Assembly: GCA_035545535.1 (NCBI GenBank)
Contig: DASZYF010000080.1
Span: 15,744-79,743 of the forward strand
From: DASZYF01 sp035545535
Lineage (GTDB): Bacteria > Actinomycetota > Actinomycetes > Mycobacteriales > CAJCIY01
Direction of reading: 5' to 3'
Length of the DNA stretch: 64,000 bases
Positions 7,831 to 16,353 of this stretch are shown here, piece by piece (within the stretch, counting starts at the first letter, position 1; each line of letters starts with the position of its first letter). The position numbers and the translations under genes are program-made. The notes under the pieces were generated by a model that saw nothing but the letters and a program-made list of their open reading frames with translations, was not told the origin of the DNA and ran no database searches.

Positions 7831-9141
7831 CTAGACGCGACGACGGCGGAGAACCAGCGCACCGGCGGCCATGAGGCCGAGTGCGAGCAGCGTCAGCTGG
7901 GACCTCACGCCTGTGGCAGCGAGCGACCCGTGGGGCGCGGAGACGGCGGGACCCGTTGCCGGCGGGGCGGACGTGCGCGACACGCTCACCGGCTTCGCGA
8001 CAGGCGCCGCGGCCGGCGGTGCCACGGCCGCGATCGTTGCCATGCGCATGCCGTAGGTCTCGAAGGGGTCCGCGGCGACATCGGCGCTGCGGTTGTCGGC
8101 CGCGTTGTAGGAGCCGGCGTCGCCGAAGTCGGTGCCGCGCACGACGGCGAGCGGGCCGGTGTTGCTGAACGGGAGGCCGACCGACTGGTCGACGGCGTCG
8201 AGCAGTGGCTTGATGTTCGACCCCGCCTGGTACTGCAGGATCACTGCGTCGGTGAACGTGTCCGTCCACTGGAACACGTTGCCGCCCATGTCGTAGGCAC
8301 CGCTCGGGCTCTTCGTGCCGGTGTAGGCGCCGACATCGCTGGTGTCGCAGTAGAACCAACCGGCGGTGCTCGGCAGGCCCGGGTTGGCCGGGTTGTGCTC
8401 GGCCGTGACGAGCCCGCAGTTGGCCGTGTTCGGCGCGGCGCTCGGCAGGGCGCACTGCATCGGCGTGCTCGTACCGCCGGGGTACGCGTAGTACTTCTTG
8501 AGCTTCGCGTCGTAGTACGCGGCCTTGTACCACTCGTCCTCGCTGGGCAGCCACACCTTCACGCCCGGGTTGCGGCGGATCGTGAGCGCGTTCGTCGGGA
8601 TGATCGTCCCGCCGCGCAGCGTGTACGCGCCGGTCTCGGTGCTGGCGCTGCCTTCCCCGTTGTTCATCCAGTTCGCGAAGCGCATCGCCATGAAGACGTT
8701 GAGGTAGTTGATCGGGCGCTTCTCGCGTCCTGGCTGCGCGGTGTAGACGTAGGCGCCCGGGCTGCCGGTGCGCGCGATGCCGGCGCCGAGGTGGTAGCAC
8801 GCGGTCACGTCCATGCACGGGAAGTACAGGACGTACGGGTCGGACTTGCTCGCGACGGCGTTGAGGAACGCGGCGTACTGCGTCGTCGTCACGTCGTAGG
8901 TGCCGATGCGGAAGTCGTAGGGGACCGACCCGTAGCAGCAGCTGCGGTCCGAGGCCATGACCGTCTTGTCGGGCGCGTTGCCGGCACCGCCCACCGCCAC
9001 CCACTGCATGTCCACCGACGTGGGCACCGCGCGCGGGCTGGTGGTCGTCGCTTGGGCCGGCAGGGCGGCGATCCCCGCGGCGAGCACTGCGAGGCTTGCG
9101 ATGGCGATGCGCAATCGCGCGCTCCGACGGTGGTTGGCCAC
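7831..9141 (-). CDS. Secreted formylglycine-generating-enzyme-like (SUMF1-fold) protein with LAATG sorting-type tail
   Basis: 436 residues. An N-terminal signal peptide (basic ANHRRSARLR then IAIASLAVLAAGIAALPAQA) precedes an FGE/SUMF1 C-type-lectin-like domain: TYDVTTTQYAAFLNAV, INYLNVFMAMRFANWMNN, VKVWLPSEDEWYKAAYYD, and DMGGNVFQWTD in place of the usual GNVWEW. Cysteines are several, but I cannot assign the catalytic pair, so binding rather than sulfatase activation is possible. The C-terminus is LAATG at about residues 407-411, a hydrophobic helix and RRRR, the classic sortase-substrate order. Start GTG 9141 has a G-rich site five bases upstream. A sortase gene lies at 37906. A palindrome at 9181 covers its promoter. 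Confidence 0.85.
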   Translation of the reverse strand: MANHRRSARLRIAIASLAVLAAGIAALPAQATTTSPRAVPTSVDMQWVAVGGAGNAPDKTVMASDRSCCYGSVPYDFRIGTYDVTTTQYAAFLNAVASKSDPYVLYFPCMDVTACYHLGAGIARTGSPGAYVYTAQPGREKRPINYLNVFMAMRFANWMNNGEGSASTETGAYTLRGGTIIPTNALTIRRNPGVKVWLPSEDEWYKAAYYDAKLKKYYAYPGGTSTPMQCALPSAAPNTANCGLVTAEHNPANPGLPSTAGWFYCDTSDVGAYTGTKSPSGAYDMGGNVFQWTDTFTDAVILQYQAGSNIKPLLDAVDQSVGLPFSNTGPLAVVRGTDFGDAGSYNAADNRSADVAADPFETYGMRMATIAAVAPPAAAPVAKPVSVSRTSAPPATGPAVSAPHGSLAATGVRSQLTLLALGLMAAGALVLRRRRV

Positions 9142-9180
9142 GCTGCCCCCCGACAGATCCGGACATCTCGGACCCGTCGT

Positions 9181-9208
9181 GTGTACCGATCGGTACACGG
9201 GGGGTCAA
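9181..9208 (-). promoter_or_regulatory. Promoter with perfect 18-bp palindromic operator
   Basis: GTGTACCGATCGGTACAC at 9181-9198 is a perfect palindrome. Read on the minus strand, TTGACC (9208-9203) lies upstream and TACACA 17 bases later, fitting -35 and -10 boxes; the palindrome fills the spacer and overlaps the -10. That is the classic place for a TetR-type repressor. It controls the SUMF1-like gene starting at 9141. Confidence 0.75.
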
Positions 9209-9240
9209 GCCGACCGCGCCGCCATGTTCGTCCGTAGTGC

Positions 9241-9903
9241 CTAGCCGAACGGCAACCCGTCGAACGTCTCGCGGACCGCGATCTCCGCGACCGGCCGGCG
9301 GGTCAGCTTGGTGACCTGCTTCTGTGGCTTCCCCAGGGGCACGACGGCCGCGACGGCGAACTCGTCCGGGATGGCGAGCAGCGCCTTGATGCCGGGCTCG
9401 TCGGGGACCGCCATCGTCGTGATCGTGCCGCCGAAGCCCTCGTTGCGGGCGGCGAGCAGCACGTTCCACACGAACGGGTAGATCGACGCGCCGCTGATGA
9501 CGCCGATGCGGTCGAGGTCCTGGTCCATCGATGCGACGACGGAGAGGTCGACGCAGAACACCAGGACGACGGAGGCGTCCCGTGGCGGCTGCAGGAACGC
9601 CTCGGGGACCTCGTAGCTCTCGATCTCCTCCGCGCTGGCGGCGGGCGGGTCGATCGTGTTCCACGGGTTCTCCCCCATGGACTTCTGCAGGAGGTAGCGC
9701 TTCGCGCCCTTGCGTGCGAGCTCGGCGAGCGCTGCACGGCGCTCGGCATCGCGCACCACCACCACGCGGTTGCCCTGCCGGTTGCCGCCGCTCGGGGCGA
9801 ACCGCGCGTTGTCGAGGATGCGCGCGAGCACCTCGTCGGGCAGCTCCTCGCCGGTGAACTGCCGGGTCGCGCCGGTCGTGCGCATCACGTCGTAGAGCTC
9901 CAT
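9241..9903 (-). CDS. Nitroreductase family protein
   Basis: FMN-dependent NAD(P)H nitroreductase-fold enzyme of 220 residues. The start MELYDVMRTTGATRQFTGEE is the conserved Arg-containing FMN-phosphate contact, and NARFAPSGGNRQGNRVVVVRD is the second FMN segment. YPFVWNVLLAARNEGFGGTITTM is the Gly-rich motif near the flavin, and the late VVPLGKP is usual. ATG 9903 with AGGGAC just upstream is preferred over GTG/ATG starts further up. A possible role is reduction of quinones, enones or nitro compounds in the catabolic setting. A dispersed hairpin lies between it and the upstream aldo/keto reductase gene. Confidence 0.9.
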   Translation of the reverse strand: MELYDVMRTTGATRQFTGEELPDEVLARILDNARFAPSGGNRQGNRVVVVRDAERRAALAELARKGAKRYLLQKSMGENPWNTIDPPAASAEEIESYEVPEAFLQPPRDASVVLVFCVDLSVVASMDQDLDRIGVISGASIYPFVWNVLLAARNEGFGGTITTMAVPDEPGIKALLAIPDEFAVAAVVPLGKPQKQVTKLTRRPVAEIAVRETFDGLPFG

Positions 9904-9940
9904 GTCCCTACCCTGCCCCTTTGCGCGTCCCGGGACCGCT

Positions 9941-9999
9941 CGACATCGGACTTGTGGCGCCGCACAGGCCCCATCGGCCGCCACTTCGCCGATGTCGAC
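9941..9999. repeat. Dispersed long hairpin, copy 1
   Basis: Left arm CGACATCGGACTTGTGGCG (9941-9959) and right arm ending CCGATGTCGACC (to 10000) pair imperfectly around a 20-base centre. The arms match those of four other intergenic copies at about 49.5, 50.1, 50.5 and 52.9 kb. It lies just past the aldo/keto reductase stop. Confidence 0.75.
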
Positions 10000-10036
10000 C
10001 GGGCGGGGCCGGGTGGATGGGGGGCGGGCGGCGGGG

Positions 10037-11029
10037 TCAGGCCTCGCGGGCGACGATCTCGTCGGCGGCGCGGCGGTCCGCGGCGGTCATCTCCCAGCCG
10101 ATGGCGGCCGCGTTCGCGGTGACCTGGCCCGGGCGCGTGACGCCGGTGAGCACCGACCCGACGCGCGGGTCGCCTGCGAGGTAGGAGAGCGCCAGGTCGA
10201 GCAGCGCATGGCCGCGGCTCTCGGCGAACAGGGCGAGCTCGGCGACGGTGGCGAGACGCTCGTCGGACAGGAGAGGACGGCGCGACATGATGCCGGTCTG
10301 CAGCAGCGCCGCGACCTGGCCGCCGGCGCCGAAGCGTGAGTCGGCCGGCGGCGGTTCGCCTGGCTTGTACTTGCCGGTGAGCACGCCGCTGGCGAGCGGG
10401 AAGTAGGCGAGCAGCGGCAGCCCGTGGCGCTCGGCGGCGACGAGCACGTCGTCCGCGGGCCGCTCAAGCACGCTGTACTGGACCTGGAGCGAGCGATACG
10501 GCGCCACCCCGGTCCGGTCCGCGATGGCCGCCGCCTCGTCGAGCATCGCCGCCGGAAGGTTGCAGCAGCCGACCTCGCGCACCTTGCCCTGCTGCACGAG
10601 CGTGTCGAGTGCGGTGAGGATCTCCTCCATCGGCACCGCGTGCTCCTGCTGGTGCTGCTGGTAGAGGTCGAGGTGGTCGACGCCGAGGCGCTGCAGGCTG
10701 GCCTCGCAGGCCGCGATGATGCGCGCGGCGCCCTTCTGGTCCGGGTGCGCCTCGTCGTAGTTCGACCACTTGCTCGCGATGACCGCTTCGTCGCGCCGGT
10801 TCCGCAGCGCGATGCCCAGCATCTCCTCCGAGTGACCTTCGCCGAGGAACGACGTGACGCTGTACTCCTCGGCGGTGTCGAAGAGGTTGATGCCCGCGTC
10901 GAGCGCGGTGCCGACGATGCGATCGACATCGGCCTGCGTGCAACGGTTGCCGAAGAAGTCGGTGCCGAAGCTGTTGCAGCCGACCCCGAGCACGGAGACC
11001 TCGAGCCGGCCGATGGTGGTGCGCCTCAC
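10037..11029 (-). CDS. Aldo/keto reductase
   Basis: NADPH-dependent TIM-barrel oxidoreductase of 330 residues. Visible are GVGCNSFGTDFFG, NLFDTAEEYS (catalytic Asp and Tyr), the Lys in VIASKWSNYD, and LDLYQQHQQEH with the active-site His region. The NADP-binding end is GSVLTGVTRPGQVTANAAAI. It is the last gene of the minus-strand operon running from 16189; its GTG start overlaps the stop of the LLM gene by four bases. In this context it probably interconverts ketone/aldehyde and alcohol intermediates. Substrate unknown. Confidence 0.92.
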   Translation of the reverse strand: MRRTTIGRLEVSVLGVGCNSFGTDFFGNRCTQADVDRIVGTALDAGINLFDTAEEYSVTSFLGEGHSEEMLGIALRNRRDEAVIASKWSNYDEAHPDQKGAARIIAACEASLQRLGVDHLDLYQQHQQEHAVPMEEILTALDTLVQQGKVREVGCCNLPAAMLDEAAAIADRTGVAPYRSLQVQYSVLERPADDVLVAAERHGLPLLAYFPLASGVLTGKYKPGEPPPADSRFGAGGQVAALLQTGIMSRRPLLSDERLATVAELALFAESRGHALLDLALSYLAGDPRVGSVLTGVTRPGQVTANAAAIGWEMTAADRRAADEIVAREA

Positions 11030-12021
11030 GTCGAGGACTCCTGCAGCGCGTGAAGGACGTCGGCCGGGGGCGAGGTGCCGATGAAGGACAGGCGGTCGAC
11101 AAGACCGTCGAACCGTTCACGGACGAGCCGGGGCACGTCCGCGGGTGGAGCGACGATGGCGAAGCCGTCCAGCACGTCGTCGTCGACGAGGTCGGGCATC
11201 TCGGACCAGCGACCGCTCTTCGACAGCTGGGTGAGCTCGGTGCCGAGGTCTCCCCAGCCGTGCAGGTCGAGCACCGGCTTGTAGGCCGGCGTCGACGCGT
11301 AGAACGCGATCTGTCCCTTGATGGTGTCGACGGCCTTCGCGATCTCCTCGTCGGTGCCGGTGGCGAGGAACGTCGATGCCTTCACGACGTAGCCGTCCAT
11401 CGCCTTGCCGGCGCGCCGACGTCCCTCGGTGAGAGCGGGAAGCGTCCGCTCGGCGATCCAGCGCGGCGTGCTGAAGCCGTGGCAGAGGAAGCCGTCCCCG
11501 ACCTCACCGGCGACCTGGGTCATCACATCTCCGACACCGGCGATGTAGATCGGTGGCCGCGGAAAGCCGTGCGGCGCAGGGACCATCGCGGGCGGCATGA
11601 GGGAGTGCCGGTAGTGCTCGCTGTCGAACGCGAGCCGTTCACCGCTCTCCCAGCTGTGCCAGATGGCGTGCAGCGCGTGCACGTAGTCGCGCATCTGTTC
11701 CGCCCCACGTCCCCACGGCATGGAGAAGCGCCGGGTGATGTGTGCCTTCACCTGCGAGCCGAGGCCGAGCACGAAGCGGCCGCCGGACAGCCGCTGCAGG
11801 TCGTGCGCCGTGTAGGCGACGGTCATCGGGGAGCGGGCGAACGCGACGACGATCGACGTGCCGAGGGTCAGGCGCTCCGTCGCGGGCGCCGCGAGCGCGA
11901 GCGGCAGGAACGGGTCGTTGGTGAGCTCACCGGTGAACGCACCCGCGTAACCAGCGGCCTCGGCATCAGCAGCGGCCACCCCGGCCCCGGCGAGGTCCCC
12001 GAGGTAGGTGTCGAAGAGCAT
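11026..12021 (-). CDS. LLM-class F420-dependent oxidoreductase
   Basis: Luciferase-like monooxygenase-fold protein of 331 residues, probably using coenzyme F420. The start is MLFDTYLGDLAGAGVAAADAE. Typical blocks follow: LPLALAAPATERLTLGTSIVVAFARSP, YTAHDLQRLSGGRFVLGLGSQVKAHITRRF, a dimer/substrate loop, and IYIAGVGDVMTQVAGEVGDGFLCHGFSTP. The length and the VKAHITRRFS motif fit the TIGR03617-like actinobacterial branch. It is coupled by a one-base TGATG overlap to the enoyl-CoA hydratase upstream and by a four-base overlap to the aldo/keto reductase downstream. Probably a reduction or dehydrogenation step in the same pathway. Confidence 0.9.
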   Translation of the reverse strand: MLFDTYLGDLAGAGVAAADAEAAGYAGAFTGELTNDPFLPLALAAPATERLTLGTSIVVAFARSPMTVAYTAHDLQRLSGGRFVLGLGSQVKAHITRRFSMPWGRGAEQMRDYVHALHAIWHSWESGERLAFDSEHYRHSLMPPAMVPAPHGFPRPPIYIAGVGDVMTQVAGEVGDGFLCHGFSTPRWIAERTLPALTEGRRRAGKAMDGYVVKASTFLATGTDEEIAKAVDTIKGQIAFYASTPAYKPVLDLHGWGDLGTELTQLSKSGRWSEMPDLVDDDVLDGFAIVAPPADVPRLVRERFDGLVDRLSFIGTSPPADVLHALQESST

Positions 12022-12815
12022 CAGATCTGTTGGCGGCCGCGGGCGGCGACCTCGTCGAGGTTCGCGCCCGCGTTGTCGAGCCCGGCGTACCAGGTCTCGG
12101 CCATCACGCCTTCGATGAGGTGGCCCTCGTCGAGGGTCGCCGCGTTGCCGATCGCCTTGTAGTGCTGCAGCAGGCGGCGCACCGCGCGCTGGTCGTTGTT
12201 CACGATCTCGCCGGCGAGCCCCTGCGCGAAGGGCAGGAGCTCGGCGTGCGGCACGACGTGGTTCACCAGGCCGAGGCGCAGCGCGTCGTCGGCCGTGATG
12301 AACCGGGCGGTGAGGGACAGCTCGACGGCGGTGCGCCAGCCGACGCTCTGCGCGAGCAGCACGGTGAGCCCACCGCCCGGCATGATGCCGACCCGCGCGT
12401 GGGTGTCGCCGAACCTCGCGTGCTCCGACGCGACGATGATCGTGCACTGCAGTGCGATCTCCAGGCCGCCGGTGACGCAGACGCCGTTGACGGCGCCGAT
12501 GATCGGCTTGCTGATGTCCGGGACGAAGCGGTACAGCCCGTTGGGGAAGCGCTCGGGGCCGGTGCCGGACGCCCGCGGCGGTGCCGACATCGGGGCCGCG
12601 CCGCTGACCTCCTTGAGGTCGACGCCGGCGCTGAACGCAGGATCGCTGCCGGTGATGATGACGACGTCGACGTCCGCGTCCGTGTCGGCCGCGGTGACGG
12701 CGTCCCAGAGCCCGTACATCAGCGCACGGTTGAGCGCGTTCCGCGCGTCGGGCCGGTTCAGCGTGATCGTGAGCACGCGGTCGGTGACCGACGTGAGGAT
12801 CTCGTCGCCGCTCAT
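12021..12815 (-). CDS. Enoyl-CoA hydratase/isomerase (crotonase family)
   Basis: 264 residues. LTITLNRPDARNALN opens the crotonase fold. AFSAGVDLKEV provides one oxyanion-hole NH, and ISKPIIGAVNGVCVTGGLEIALQCTIIVAS the second, with the conserved central helix. FGDTHARVGIMPGGGLTVLLAQSVG places an acidic/His side near the two usual catalytic Glu positions, so hydratase rather than isomerase specificity is not certain. It acts on CoA thioesters in the cytosol. It lies between the alcohol dehydrogenase gene (four-base overlap) and the LLM gene, as part of the operon from 16189. Confidence 0.92.
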   Translation of the reverse strand: MSGDEILTSVTDRVLTITLNRPDARNALNRALMYGLWDAVTAADTDADVDVVIITGSDPAFSAGVDLKEVSGAAPMSAPPRASGTGPERFPNGLYRFVPDISKPIIGAVNGVCVTGGLEIALQCTIIVASEHARFGDTHARVGIMPGGGLTVLLAQSVGWRTAVELSLTARFITADDALRLGLVNHVVPHAELLPFAQGLAGEIVNNDQRAVRRLLQHYKAIGNAATLDEGHLIEGVMAETWYAGLDNAGANLDEVAARGRQQI

Positions 12816-13747
12816 GGCTGCAGAACCACCCGGATCGCGCCCGACGCACGGTCGGACGCGACGCGGAACGCCTCGACGGCATCCTCCAACGGGTAGCGGT
12901 GGGTGATGAGGGCGGCGGCGATCGTGGGATCGTCGGCGAGCATCTGCGCGGCGTTGACCATCTCGCGGCCATCCTCGTCGGTGCGGTAGCCGAGCGAGGG
13001 GACGAGGCGCCCCTCGCGCTGGAACAGCTGCATCCACGGCACCTCGACCGGGCCCATGTGCACGCCGAGCCCGCTCACCGTTCCGCTCGGTGCGACGAGC
13101 TCGACGCACCGCGCGAGGCTCTCGGCGGTCCCGGCCGCCTCGATGACGACGTCGTAGGTGCCGTCGGTGCCGATCCGAGCGCCGAGCTTCTCCCCGGCCT
13201 CCTTCTGGTGCGGATGCCGGGCTTCGAGCGCGACGACGTCGGCGCCGAGCGTGCGGGCCGCCGCGACCGCCAGCAGGCCGAGCGCACCGCCACCGACGAC
13301 CGCGACGCGCTTTCCCGCGGTCGGGCCGCCGAGGCGCACGGCGTGCCACGCGACGGACGCGGGTTCGACGAGCGACGCGTCCTCGACGGCGATGCCGGCG
13401 GGCACGTCGACGAGGCTCTGCGCAGGGGCCCGGAACTGCTCGGCCATGCCGCCGTCGCCCCCGACGCCGAGCGCGCGCGTGCCGTGCGTCGGGCAGAGGT
13501 TGATCGCTCCGGCCGCGCACTGCTCGCACGCGCCGCAGCCGTAGATCGCTTCGACCACGACCGCGGTGCCGTCCGCGCGGACGCCGGCCAGCTCGTGGCC
13601 GATGATGCGGTCGAGCCCGAGCCGCACGTACATGAGGTCCGATGCGCAGATGCTCATCGACCGCATCGTGAGCAGCTCACCGTCGCCCGGTGGCTCGTCG
13701 AGGTCGACGACCGTGACGGCTCCGCCGCCGGCCTTGACCGCCTTCAC
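12812..13747 (-). CDS. Zinc-type alcohol dehydrogenase (MDR family)
   Basis: 311 residues. The MDR order is visible: MSICASDLMYV (catalytic-zinc Cys), IIGHELAGVRADGT (His-Glu), the structural-zinc cluster YGCGACEQCAAGAINLC, and the NAD(P)-binding VAVVGGGALGLLAVAAARTLGADVVALEARH. It is somewhat shorter than the 340-residue norm. I choose GTG 13747 because GGAGG lies five bases upstream; two GTG codons just before it are alternatives. It oxidises a secondary or primary alcohol intermediate, substrate unknown. It follows the acyl-CoA dehydrogenase gene by 40 bases and overlaps the hydratase start by four. Confidence 0.9.
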   Translation of the reverse strand: MKAVKAGGGAVTVVDLDEPPGDGELLTMRSMSICASDLMYVRLGLDRIIGHELAGVRADGTAVVVEAIYGCGACEQCAAGAINLCPTHGTRALGVGGDGGMAEQFRAPAQSLVDVPAGIAVEDASLVEPASVAWHAVRLGGPTAGKRVAVVGGGALGLLAVAAARTLGADVVALEARHPHQKEAGEKLGARIGTDGTYDVVIEAAGTAESLARCVELVAPSGTVSGLGVHMGPVEVPWMQLFQREGRLVPSLGYRTDEDGREMVNAAQMLADDPTIAAALITHRYPLEDAVEAFRVASDRASGAIRVVLQP

Positions 13748-13787
13748 CACCACCTCCTCACCCGACGACCCGGGCAGCCTGCCGGAC

Positions 13788-15053
13788 CTAGCTGCGCGAC
13801 GCCGGCCCTCGGGGGACGTCGCGGAACGGCACGTCCTTGTCGAGCGTGCGCTCGCGCGGCATGCCGAGCACCCGCTCGCTGATGACGTTGCGCGCCATCT
13901 CCGTGGTGCCGCCCCCGATGCAGGAGCTCTGGCGCAGCAGGAACTCCATGTTCGCCACGGTCGCGGTGCCATCGTCCCCGGGCACCCACGCGCCGCCGAC
14001 CGCGCCGGCGAGGTCGAAGACGATGGTCGAGGCGCGCACACCGGTCGCGCCGCCGAACAGCCGCACGAGCGCCGCCGCCTGGTCGTTGAGCTGGCGGGCC
14101 GCCATGCGCCGGCCGACGCGCCGCTGCAGCTGCTGCTTGACGAGCTCGATCTCGCGGGCCTCCCCGATGAGCGGGCGCGCCACGGGGTCCTCCAGGCGGT
14201 CGGCATCGCGTGCGATCTGCACGACCGAGTCGATGTCGAGACCGCCACCGCGGGCCTCCCCGACCGGCAGCGTGACGAGGGGTGAGCTGTAGAGCATGCG
14301 CTCGTGGGTGAGCCAGCGGGTGGCCACGGTCCAGCCCGCGTCGATCTCGCCGATGCGGTCGGTGTCCGGCACGCGGACGTCCGTCATGTACTCCTGGCAG
14401 AACTCCTTGGAGCCGTCGAGCATCTCGATGCGGCTGATCTCCACGCCCGGCTGGTGGATGGGGAGGATGAAGACGGTGAGGCCGCGGTGCTTCGGGACGT
14501 CCCAGTTGGTGCGCGCGAGCACGAGGCCCCAGTCCGACCACCACGCACCGGTGGTCCAGATCTTCGAGCCGTTGATGAGCCACCCGTCGCCATCGGGCGT
14601 CGCCGTCGTCGTGGCGCCGGCGGCGTCGGACCCGCCGCCGGGCTCGGACAGGAACTGCATCCACAGCTCTTCGCCCTTGAGCATCGCGGGGATGTGCGCC
14701 TGCTTCTGCTCCTCGGTGCCGAAGTCGAGCAGCACCGCGGCGCAGGGGGTGAACGTGGGCACCTGGATGCGCTTCGGGTACTCGAAGCCGGCGATCTCCT
14801 CGTTGAACGCGCGCTGGTGCTCGAACGTGAGACCGAGGCCGCCGTACTGCTCGGGGAAGCAGATGCCCGCGAGCTTCGCGTCGAACAGCATGCGCTGCAC
14901 CTCGCGCTCACGGGCGACGGCCGCGAGCTCGTCCTCGTCCGACAGACGATGGCGCAGGCGGGCGAGCGAGCTGCCCTCCGAAGGCAGCGGCTCGAGGTTG
15001 GCGCGGATGAACGCCCGGGCGCGCGTGCGGAAGGCGTCGACGGTCTCGGTCAT
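13788..15053 (-). CDS. Acyl-CoA dehydrogenase, larger partner of a tandem pair
   Basis: FAD-dependent desaturase of acyl-CoA esters, 421 residues. Motifs: ICFPEQYGGLGLT, FLSEPGGGSDAAGATTTA (FAD/substrate segment), GWLINGSKIWTTGAWWSDWG, and the C-terminal SSCIGGGTTEMARNVISERVLGMPRE. At the position where medium-chain enzymes have the catalytic Glu (IYEGT), this protein has Gly, so the base must be elsewhere, as in FadE-type subunits that work as heteromers. Its start overlaps the stop of the next ACAD gene by four bases (ATGA at 15050-15053), supporting an alpha-2-beta-2 partnership like the mycobacterial cholesterol side-chain enzymes. Confidence 0.93.
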   Translation of the reverse strand: MTETVDAFRTRARAFIRANLEPLPSEGSSLARLRHRLSDEDELAAVAREREVQRMLFDAKLAGICFPEQYGGLGLTFEHQRAFNEEIAGFEYPKRIQVPTFTPCAAVLLDFGTEEQKQAHIPAMLKGEELWMQFLSEPGGGSDAAGATTTATPDGDGWLINGSKIWTTGAWWSDWGLVLARTNWDVPKHRGLTVFILPIHQPGVEISRIEMLDGSKEFCQEYMTDVRVPDTDRIGEIDAGWTVATRWLTHERMLYSSPLVTLPVGEARGGGLDIDSVVQIARDADRLEDPVARPLIGEAREIELVKQQLQRRVGRRMAARQLNDQAAALVRLFGGATGVRASTIVFDLAGAVGGAWVPGDDGTATVANMEFLLRQSSCIGGGTTEMARNVISERVLGMPRERTLDKDVPFRDVPRGPASRS

Positions 15054-16189
15054 GCCTTGGCCTCCGCGAGCCGGGTGATCGCCAGGTCGGCCAGGTGCTT
15101 GCGGTGCGCGAGCGGCGTGCCGTGCAGGGCGCGGTTGACGCTCACCCGCCGCACGAGCAGGTGCAGGTCGTGCTCGAAGGTGACGCCGATGCCGCCGTGG
15201 ATCTGCACGCAGTCGTGCACGAGCTCGGCGCCGTAGTGGCCGACGAACCCGGCGGCGGCGGACACGTACTCGCCGGCGAGCGGGTCACCGGCGTCGACGG
15301 CCGCGGCCGCGGCGTCGGTGATGCCGTGGCCGGCCTCGAGCCACGACAGCATGTCGGCGAAGCGGTGCTTGATCTCCTGGTACGAGGCGAGCGGGCGCCC
15401 GAAGGAGTAGCGGTCGAACGCCCACGCCAGCGCCATGTCGAACGCCCGCTGCATCGCGCCGACCGTCTCCGCGGCGTAGGCCACGTTCGCGATCAGCTGC
15501 TGCCGACGGACCTGCGCCTCCGCGCCGCCGAGCACACCGACCAGAGCGCTCGCGGGCAGGCGCACGTCGGCGAACGTCGCCGCGGAGAAGCGGCGGGTCA
15601 GGTCCCCGGTCTGCATCGGGGTCACGGTCAGCCCGGCCGCGTCGACGGGCACGAGCACCTGCGAGAAGCCGTCGCCGGTGCGGCCGGTGACCAGGAGGTG
15701 CTCAGCGCCGGGCGCGCCCTCGATCGGCCGCTTGGTGCCCGAGACGACCACCTCGTCGCCGTCGGCGCGGATCTCGAGCGCCGGCAGGGCGAAGACGTCG
15801 CTCGGCTCCGGCTCCAGCACGGCCCACGCGGCGACCGACGTACCCGCGAGGAGCGCGTCGAGGACGTCCGGGTGCGCGCCACTCGCGTCGAGCGCGGACG
15901 CCACGACGTTGACCGGCACGAGCGGGCCGGGAGCGGCACGCTTGCCGAACTCGAAGGCGAACAGCGTCAGGTCGGTGAGCGGCTGCCCGCTGACCGAGCC
16001 GCCGCCGTTGTCCTCGCTGACGAGCATCGAGGTCCAGCCGAGCTCGGCGCCGCGCTCCCACAGCTTCTGGTCGTAGCCGAGCGGGTCGTCGCGGAGCTTC
16101 TTGACCTCGTCGAAGGGCAGGTGGTCGTCGAGGAAGCGGGCCGTGGTGTCGCGCAGGGCCTCCTGCTCGGAGCTGAGCTCCACGAGCAT
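15050..16189 (-). CDS. Acyl-CoA dehydrogenase, smaller partner of a tandem pair
   Basis: 379 residues from ATG 16189 with GGAGG six bases upstream; the frame is open further up but passes through the promoter. MLVELSSEQEALRDTTARFL opens the alpha domain. The middle beta domain is divergent (VVVSGTKRPIEGAPGAEHLLV). The C-terminal helical domain is clear: DRYSFGRPLASYQEIKHRFADML and VQIHGGIGVTFEHDLHLLVRRV. The FAD-binding SEPGAGSD motif is absent, as in the non-canonical halves of FadE heteromers. It probably forms a complex with the protein of 13788-15053. It is the first gene of the operon down to 10037. Confidence 0.92.
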   Translation of the reverse strand: MLVELSSEQEALRDTTARFLDDHLPFDEVKKLRDDPLGYDQKLWERGAELGWTSMLVSEDNGGGSVSGQPLTDLTLFAFEFGKRAAPGPLVPVNVVASALDASGAHPDVLDALLAGTSVAAWAVLEPEPSDVFALPALEIRADGDEVVVSGTKRPIEGAPGAEHLLVTGRTGDGFSQVLVPVDAAGLTVTPMQTGDLTRRFSAATFADVRLPASALVGVLGGAEAQVRRQQLIANVAYAAETVGAMQRAFDMALAWAFDRYSFGRPLASYQEIKHRFADMLSWLEAGHGITDAAAAAVDAGDPLAGEYVSAAAGFVGHYGAELVHDCVQIHGGIGVTFEHDLHLLVRRVSVNRALHGTPLAHRKHLADLAITRLAEAKA

Positions 16190-16248
16190 GGACGGCCTCC
16201 GGTTCGCGTTCAGGGTGGGTGGGGCGAAGGCCCATCTTCCCAAAAAAT

Positions 16249-16331
16249 CGACGTCGACGTCAAAGTTGGCGTGGACGGACCGGACGATCCGGGCAGGACC
16301 GCCCAGCTGCATTGATCGACGTCAACGTCGA
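16249..16331. promoter_or_regulatory. Promoter region with GACGTCAAAGTTGG box (two related sites)
   Basis: GACGTCAAAGTTGGC at 16256-16270 is identical over 14 bases to a site at 38898, and GACGTCAACGTCGAG at 16318-16332 is a weaker copy. Read towards the acyl-CoA dehydrogenase gene, the box supplies TTGACG as a -35-like element, with a weak GAAGAT about 18 bases on. It is a candidate operator/promoter of the 16189-10037 operon. Confidence 0.6.
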
Positions 16332-16353
16332 GATCTGAGCGACTCCCCGCGAT

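Noticed and set aside
7831..9141. Annotation as an active sulfatase-modifying factor
   Set aside because: Active-site Cys pair not assigned and GNVWEW changed; no sulfatase gene nearby.
7376..9664. A 762-codon minus-strand frame
   Set aside because: It overlaps the SUMF1-like gene in another frame and is almost all Arg, Gly, Pro and Ala; no domain pattern.
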